Positions 56,870 through 64,000 of a DNA stretch of 64,000 nt are shown here, one piece after another (the first letter of the stretch is position 1; each line of letters begins with the position of its first letter). This DNA is from Asterella californica. Its lineage: Eukaryota; Streptophyta; Marchantiopsida; Marchantiales; Aytoniaceae. The stretch is taken from assembly GCA_036924285.1 (NCBI GenBank), contig JAYKYS010000015.1, forward strand, positions 7,068,001 through 7,132,000, in the 5' to 3' direction. The notes beneath the pieces are model-generated. The model made no database searches. It was not told where the DNA came from and saw only the letters and a list, made by a program, of their open reading frames with translations. Both the position numbers and the translations under genes were made by a program.

Positions 56870-59800
56870 CTAGTATAAAATTCTCTCCATGTACAGATCA
56901 AGCGTCATGATGATCTTGTGAATAAAGATCTTCCTATCCATGCGGTATCTGCAAGAACGGAAAAAGACGCCATCAGGGCAAAATGAACGCAATATATTCC
57001 GTGACTGATCCGAGTGCGGACGAGTAGTAAAATCAAGAATCACACAGAGAGATAAGTGGCACTAACCTCACGGCTGCTTGCCATCTTGGGCTCTTTTTCT
57101 CTGACTCAGAATCTGCATATATAACGCGCATGACGAGGTTAATTTGAAAGAGTATCGAAACGATTCCGCAGGAATTCTTAACGACCAGAGCAAGTTCGGA
57201 GAAAAACGCATGACTCTTTACAGTACTATCAGAAAGTAAGCTGCCTCACCATAAATAAGTCGGTCCGTCTCTAGTGTGGTAGGAAATCTTTCTAGATGTT
57301 GTTGACATTCACGCTGCAGTGCCCTGGCAGCCTTGATTTCGTGGCTGGGGAGGAAAGGCAAGTCCCCATCACTCCATGTAGGCAAAGTACGTGCGGCTGC
57401 AACAACTGCTCCATCGACGAAGGCATCTGGCGTGTCTGCAGCGTCCTCTGCACAAATTATCACATATGTTGGGCTTCTTAATGCAAACGAAGGCACTCGA
57501 ACAGAGAATCTGTCAATAATTCAAACATCTGTTTTGTCGCACATTGTGGTCGAAATTATAACCAAGTTTGATAAAGAAACGAGCAATGCGAACTCAAGAA
57601 CACATCCATGATTAGGCCAGTTAATCATTCTGTTCCTCTGGCATCTTCACTACTCCTTGTTTGCAGAAACAGTCCTTACCGTTGTAGTAAAGCTCATCCA
57701 CCGTGCCTGCAAGGTTAAATGCTGACAAAAATGTGTCCAAGTGAATCTTCGCATCCCCGGAAAACTTCACGACATCCCAAGGGTTCTGGCACATCAGAAC
57801 GAGCACAAAGCTGTAGAATTACAGGACTGAAACAACATAACAACTTCGAACTTCTATCATGACAGACGTTCTTACAGAACCAAGTACAGAACTGACAGTC
57901 GAAAACTTTCCACTGATCCACCCATGTGGTCCTTCAGTTTCAGACTATTCTGGTAATGGATCAGTAATACTTGACTCCGAAAGTTCGGCCGAATGAATCC
58001 CCCATACCTGAGCTGAAGAGAATCCATAGAGCTTCATGTATGTATCATTCGCTTTACAATCAAAATAGTTCAGAGTCATCTGCATTCAGAAGCACAGATT
58101 ATAAGTAGCGAAGATTGAAAGCAAGCCAAGTTTCATCTTTTCAAACTGGGAAACCAAAGTAGCATCTCTAACGAACAGACCTGAATTTCTCACTTAACTT
58201 CAAACCTCCGAGAAAGCCTGTTGAAGACAAAAGCAGCCAACATTTCTATATTGTACAGAGATGAAGCATGGAACCCAGCTTTTGGGCTGGAAACTTCGAC
58301 ACTGGCCCAAACAGACTTTGAACCAACCTCGTCTCCTTGCTTGATAGTTTGTCCGGCATTCATAACCACCTCGAGCATGCGGTCTCGTCTCCGCCATCTC
58401 ACGGAACAAGTGGGTTCGAAGGAATGATTCAACATGTCTGGACACCGAAAAATTTGCTCACTAAATCAGTAAACTTTCTCAGGCGTGCTGCAGATTTTTC
58501 AAAGTATCATGGTGCATGTTTCGAAGACCTGATTTCGCTCGAGCAGTGAATCCATTCAGAAATGCAAAAAAGTGTTACGTGACTCTTTCCACCACCAATT
58601 CATTTCCAGCTGATCTCTTGCTTCTCCGAAACCAAACGCCTACAGGATAAAACTACTACTCTGACCTTCTAGTATATCCAGGAAAATACTTCTGTCGGTC
58701 TCTGTGGACACCAGCGCAATGCAAGAAACTACCCACATACAGTTGAGGTACCCAGTCAACACTGAACCCAGAGAAGATGTACTCATTTAGAGTTTCATGC
58801 CGTAGCCTTTCTGCCATAGATTCCGCGCCATGGCTGGAAAGTGCTACTGAACCCAGACAAGTACATAGTAAGGAGAGCAGAGGGGAGTGAATGTACGGTA
58901 ACTTCGTGCACCTTCTCAGAGAATATTTCTAACCAGGGGACAGACAATTGGGGGATGAGTAGCAACAGCACGTTTCCGATTGGGATCCCTGGAATGGAAG
59001 CGCAGCACATATGACCCGAGTGCAAACCGATCTGCGCCCATGATCCTTCTAATGCCTCGAGAAACCGGGGTCTAGAACTAAGCAAACGTTCATCAACAAA
59101 AGGTGAATCTTGTATATAAAGGAGCTAGAATGGAAGGGACCGAATTTACCGAATGCATGTATCACCAACGAAAAATGCAGTAAAACTCCTATCATATCAT
59201 TTTGCAGCTTTAATGCTCTTTGCAGGGTCGATTCGTTAGATTCCATAATATTGAGGGCTAATCCACATCAAGCTAGAAAAGCAAGTTAGAAGACACGGTG
59301 CGACGAACCAGAAAGGATATATTGAGCGAAAGAAGTATGTATTTAATGAAGTGTGGAACCCGAATTAAGAAGAGGGAAGGGGGAGTGCCTCTTAGTTATG
59401 AGAGAAAACCATGGGATCACATAGAAAGCAACAAGCAATGGTCTATGTCCCAAAAGCCAGTCGATCAGCCTTTAGCTCAAAATTCCTGACACCGCCGTAA
59501 GTATTGAGTAGGTGTACACTCAAAAGCCTAATTAATACATACACGCCAAGCATGCTGGTATCCATACTTGCAGCGCAACGCAAGAACTACCAACACGGAC
59601 TTGAGGTAACCCGAAAATATGGATAGTAAGTACCATAGAGGGCGAGAATTACACTAACTTTGAGCATCTTGTTAGCGAATAGTTCTGACCAGGGGACAGA
59701 CAAACTTGGATGCGTAGCACAGAGCACATCTCTAGAGATTGGTGCCTAAGTGCAGCATAGATAACATGTACAATATACAGTGCAGACAGATTTATCGTAA

Positions 59801-62088
59801 GATCTTTCTAATACATAAAGAGAAACTGAGCTCTAGAAAAGTGCAAGGATGAAAACAGACTTTAAGCGGTAGAAGTATATAACCGGAGGACAGAGTGTAG
59901 GAAACTGTAGCAAACAGCATATTCCAGAAAGTAACGCCATCTGGTATGGATGGCGTTACTTTCAGGAAATATGCTGGATGGTACGCCACTTCTAAATACC
60001 ACATCGTACACACCAAGCATGCTGGTATTTCACACTTCCCGTGCATGCACCTCACCCTTGTCTCTGACTTCATCAGCACCTAGCAGAGAGATTAGGGTCG
60101 CACCTAAACTTGTCTCTCTATATAGAGGATAGGAAGGGTAAAGGCAGTTAGTTCACCTGCATATGGAATGAGCATATGAACCTCCTGAGTCTTCGCTCCC
60201 ATTGTAATATTCATGTCAAATTTCCGGGACCATGCCACTCCAACGGCCCACAGAAATTGGTCTGCATCACGTGCCAGTCGTTTTATCTTCAGCACAGCAT
60301 CTGAGCGCTGCATGACACAGCGATCCGGTCAAGAACTCATGTCTTTGAAAACGCACTTCATCTTCTTTAAAACGCACAGACGAGAAAACTGAAGTAGTCC
60401 GTTGCGTCACGTACGCAGACATGATTCCCACACCTTCACACCCAACATAAGAACAAATACATTAAGGAACAATACCCAGTTTTCAGTCCAGAAATCGATC
60501 ACTCGCTTCTTCTGTACTCTTATCTCTTCTGCCAATTCGTCGTTGTGTAATTCCTGTAGTTCCTCCTGGATAACAAAGAAAAATATTCTGCGATTTTCAG
60601 TACCAAAGGTACTAATGTGTAAAGTAGTACCAGTGTGGAATAGAGAAGTGCAAGGAGAAACTACAAAGAATCCGATATACGGACATTTTCCTACAATGAT
60701 CTCTGTCATTTTCCGCCACACTGAACTCAAAGCCTTATACCTCCGTAGCTAGGAGCAAGCTTGTGCTGTCCTCGTACCCTGGCAAGTAGTCACTGTACAG
60801 CTGCCAGAAATTCTCGTCCTGATCGAGGGCTAATAGTAACAAGCAAGCCACACGGAAGTCCCAATCTGTCTGCACACAGAAGCGTGTCAGTCACACACAA
60901 ACTGCAACTCGAATCTCAGATCTTGAAAACTCAAACCATGAGGCAATCTCAACACGTACCTCTGGATTTGTTGAATTGATAATCTCGAAAAGTGGATGGC
61001 CCATTGGCAAAAAATCAGGATAGAACAACCAGGGAAGCTTTTGGCTTATAGTGATCATAAGCTCCGCCGGAATTTCCATAATGACCTGATAAAAAGTACG
61101 AAATTTCAGTTTACAAGTAATGGGAGGCTACATGAGCTACGATTAAGAGTGTTTGGAATGAAAGTATAGTTCCCTAAGATGTTTCCAGATACATACTCTA
61201 GCTTTGTTGAGGGTCGGCATGTCCTTAGCAGAATACAATCCAACTCCCATGGGCCCTTCCTTGAATTCTATACCGTACGCTCTAAAATGTCGGATGTAAC
61301 CCATCCTGTAAAACTCGGGTTCCATGACCTCTAGCTCATCTTCATCTGCAGGTATCCGCCATAAGTTTCAGCGCACTTCAACTGCCTCCGAGCACAAGAT
61401 CAACGCTAGTCCCAAAAGTCTAAACAAAAATGATAAACACCGACCGCTCACATAAGAAGGACGGGAAATAGACCAGGTTTAGGGTTTATAGTGCCTCTTC
61501 GCAGAGGCAGAGCTTGAGACTCCTAGCAAACCGGGAGATAAAATTTGAATTCCATACATGTGAACTCACCAATAGGTTTTCCGCGGCTAGCCACCGTTTC
61601 TGCGGCACTCCACTGCGAAGATGCTTTCACCACCGCCAGAGTGCTACTTAATCTGGAGCTGATCGACTACACAGCAACTGAGTTCAGGGAGGTCCATGGA
61701 AATATGTAACAACTTCAAACGAGAATGGCGAGATAAACGCTGCGGATTTCAGGAATTAGGACAAAAGCTGCGGATTTTGCAACGTGACTACATTTACAAG
61801 AAAGGAACACAAAACGTGGCATTTTCTGCAAATTCGTCATTCATAACACAAAAATGGTCGAAGAAAGAATAACGGAACGACCTCACTCACTTTAGAGAAA
61901 CTATTTCCAGCTGCATTTCGTCCATTGTTTTCCCCAGCTTTTAGTGAGCAGCTCAATCTCCGGCCATGGAAGGACGAAAGTCTCGAGCTCCCAGCTCCAT
62001 TACTCCGTCGAATTTCCAAATTACCTCGGGCTGCTGCTCCAACTGGCGCAGCAACCGTGGTGGCGGCAGCCGAAGCCGCACTTGCCAT
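56870..62088 (-). CDS. PTAC14: pTAC14/PAP7, plastid SET-domain protein of the PEP complex
   Basis: Thirteen exons give 516 residues with consistent phases: 62,088-61,891; 61,666-61,570; 61,345-61,197; 61,085-60,960; 60,869-60,741; 60,565-60,476; 60,307-60,157; 58,437-58,328; 58,079-58,008; 57,785-57,680; 57,447-57,250; 57,112-57,067; 56,948-56,870. The start MASAASAAATT gives a typical Ala/Ser/Arg transit peptide. Another in-frame ATG lies upstream at 62,274. The mature part has EPEFYRMGYIRHFRAYGIEF, the SET core with DMLNHSFEP and NYFDCKAND, then NPWDVVKFSGDAKIHLDTFL and a Rubisco-LSMT-like C-terminal region with FVDGAVVAAARTLPTWSD, ending YMERILY. It closely resembles Arabidopsis PTAC14, slightly longer because of the leader. 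In Arabidopsis this protein associates with plastid-encoded RNA polymerase and is needed for chloroplast development. Intron 7 is the long one (1.7 kb). All junctions are GT-AG. No disabling change is seen. Confidence 0.95.
58438..60156 (-). other. pTAC14 intron 7 with internal repeats
   Basis: The unusually long intron holds related segments. One pair, at about 58,710-59,000 and 59,570-59,760, shares GCGCAA(T/C)GCAAGAA and ACCAGGGGACAGACAA. A third shorter match (CCAAGCATGCTGGTAT) is near 59,548 and 60,010. No coding content was found. Confidence 0.6.
59927..59963. repeat. hairpin in pTAC14 intron 7
   Basis: Perfect 15-bp arms (GAAAGTAACGCCATC and complement) around a 7-base loop. Outside one mismatch the pairing continues with CATATTCC and GGAAATATG. 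Confidence 0.7.
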
Positions 62089-62500
62089 TCCGTAAAAAAC
62101 ACTCCCACTCAGCTCCTCTGTCGTTGAACAACTGGTGGCTGCTACTACAGAGCACCAGCTCGCTCGTTCACTCAAACTCTCTCTCGAGCTCGAGCTACAG
62201 AGAGTGGACGGAAGCAGAGCCCATCCCAAGGGGAAGCCAGCCACCTGAATCAGTCGCCGGGAAAGTGTTGCCATAAGCACGATAATGCCATTTGTTCGGA
62301 TCGGTTTGTTGGGCTCTTGGGGAAGTTCGGAGTATAGTTCCGAAGGCTGTTACGTTTCTACCGGCGGAAAGGTTCCGAACTGCCCCGTTGTTTACACGAG
62401 GTTTAACATTATCCAACTTTACGCTACTCGGGGAGTGTAGCATATCCCAGGTCCCAAGTGAATTCCGTGGGTAAATTCAAGTCGGTAAATTCGCGAAAAA
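62089..62500 (-). promoter_or_regulatory. pTAC14 upstream region / 5' UTR
   Basis: GC-rich sequence upstream of the chosen start, with CT/GA-rich runs (AGAGAGTTTGAGTG, CGAGCTCGAGAG). No clear TATA box is seen. An upstream in-frame ATG at 62,274 would add 62 residues without a recognised feature. Confidence 0.35.
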
Positions 62501-63331
62501 GAAAACACGCTTGATGATGCCTCACTGATTGTCATACTTTGGTGTAAACCATTTTGAGATAACAACTTAACTATTTTATCTGGTAGACTCTACAGTATTC
62601 TTGACAGTTGTTTGACAGTAATTCTCCGACAGAAGCCCCACGATGATAGGCGCAAATACTAAAGTCCATGCGGTAAGAATGTGTACAAGTGCCATAATAG
62701 GGTAAAATTTAGTGGAGACGGTTACTGTGTTTCTTTTATTTAGTATGTCGTGTTCTGTCTATAAAACATTATATATCGGAGACTTTTATGAGGCTGCTTA
62801 TTCACCCATATATTTGAGAGAGAGGATATTATGAGCCTCATGTACATTCAGGAACTATACACGAGACGTAATTAAGAGTTAATCTTTCTGTTAAGAAGGA
62901 TTAGCTCTTAATTATTGTCTCCAAGATTGTTTCATTTGTTGATAAGCCTTGAGTTAGAGCTGAATAGGTTCCCGTTGCTGCAGTTGCGCTTGTGGTTTCT
63001 TTGTTTCTCTAGAGGTCACGTGTTGTGTTCTCGTAAAAGTAGTTTAAATTAGATTTTTAAAAATATAAATTTATATATAAAAGGTTAAATATAGAAGTTT
63101 AAATTTACACGGAGCTTTGACTTGCACTGCCACGGACTTTTCACTGCAGTAAAACACGAAATTTTGGTCCACTTCTTTGAAGACGTGAACTGAAATATTT
63201 CTCTACTGAGCACCGAAAAGAACTGAAATATTTCTCTATGCTTCTATCATTTTTGTCTTCTTTTTGTTCTTGTTCAAGGCCGTGGGACAGGATATTCACC
63301 CATGTACACTTCGGAATGTATATGGGATTTT
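62501..63331. other. AT-rich intergenic DNA
   Basis: No gene. An imperfect inverted pair TAATTAAGAGTTAATC / GGATTAGCTCTTAATTA lies near 62,868-62,917. Confidence 0.45.
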
Positions 63332-63375
63332 ATATATATCCTAACCCTTCCGACGGGAAGGGTTAGGATATATAT
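63332..63375. repeat. perfect 20-bp hairpin
   Basis: Arms 63,332-63,351 and 63,356-63,375 are exact complements (core CCTAACCCTTCC) around the 4-base loop GACG. Confidence 0.8.
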
Positions 63376-64000
63376 TAAATGACGTCTATTGACGATTCCT
63401 GTCTCGGACTTATACTCCCAGGAACGCCTCAGCCCGCTCTTCACTTATGAGTTTTGTCTGGATCAATTAACTGCTCCGGAGAGATTAACATATAACATTT
63501 ACAAATAATTTTGACTTTTTATTATAGTTTATTCGAATATATTTTTATAACACTTAGACATTTTCTGATAAGAGAAAACGAAATTCACTGTACAATGCCA
63601 TTAGGGATGCTTATTCGTCGGAGATGTGATATGCATGTTTGGGTGAAGTTCCCCATCATCTGTATGTAAAGTACGCAAACAAAGTTCGGAGACTTTTGTT
63701 TCCTTTCTTTTAATCGAGAATATTATATATATATATTCATTAAATATAAAATAATCATTTTATTTATAAATACTAAATGAACTAATCATTACAAGAAGAT
63801 CCACACATAATCAATAACCATAGCATGTGAAGATAGGCTTCCAAACTACAACACTGGGAGGTTGAACAAACCAAATGCAAATTACCATCTTAACGAAAAG
63901 GTTAGAAATAAAATAATTAGCAAACTGCCTTGTCCATATGAAGATGTGAAATTATTATGCATGCTTCATATCAAGTGAAATATGCATGATGGATGAACTC
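63376..64000. other. AT-rich intergenic DNA
   Basis: No gene or element is recognised up to the window end. Confidence 0.45.

Noticed and set aside
62089..62274. pTAC14 start at 62,274
   Set aside because: Possible in frame, but the leader from 62,088 already makes a typical transit peptide and the extra residues show no feature.

Overview
This is nuclear DNA of a land plant. The basis is GT-AG introns, plant-type Ty1/copia and Ty3/gypsy retroelements, a copia primer-binding site complementary to initiator tRNA-Met, and a complete nuclear gene for a chloroplast transcription-associated protein. The sequence gives no firm lineage. A seedless plant such as a moss is possible, but that is only a guess. 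Most of the window is nested transposable-element debris with one ordinary single-copy gene at the right.

Layout. 1-5.5 kb: broken Ty3/gypsy pieces (gag on the minus strand; protease/RT linker, integrase end and a 3' LTR on the plus strand). 5.5-10.8 kb: AT-rich non-coding DNA with a hairpin and a family of palindromic TCCATGAAGTTCATGGA-like units. 10,808-20,306: a complete 9.5-kb Mutator-like DNA transposon, with 143-bp terminal inverted repeats and the 8-bp target duplication TGGAGAGG. It carries a MULE transposase (zinc finger, DDE, SWIM) and two unexpected passengers. One is a multi-exon gene joining an unrecognised N-terminal domain, a coiled coil and an FCP1-like HAD domain. The other is a minus-strand RPA1-like OB-fold/zinc-ribbon protein with a C-terminal membrane helix. 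Between the genes lie arrays of the motif GTCGCACTG/CAGTGCGAC and a perfect 101-bp inverted repeat. 21.7-28.65 kb: a minus-strand gypsy element (3' LTR, integrase, RNase H, RT) with a second LTR of its own family inserted inside the integrase. 30.6-33.7 kb: another gypsy 3' end, a minisatellite and an inverted dispersed repeat. 34,619-39,466: a full-length copia element with near-identical LTRs but a broken coding region. 39.9-44.1 kb: GC-richer DNA with a duplicated exon-like segment and small exon-like open frames of unknown identity. 45-50.4 kb: further degenerate ORFs, tandem repeats and gypsy gag pieces. 50.4-56.8 kb: essentially empty. 56,870-62,088 (minus): an intact 13-exon pTAC14/PAP7 gene.

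The most interesting region is the 9.5-kb MULE. Its transposase and its FCP1-like gene are each interrupted by exactly one in-frame stop. The RPA-like reading frame is open. The passenger set (transposase, HAD-like fusion, ssDNA-binding-like membrane protein) is not a standard MULE gene complement that I recognise.
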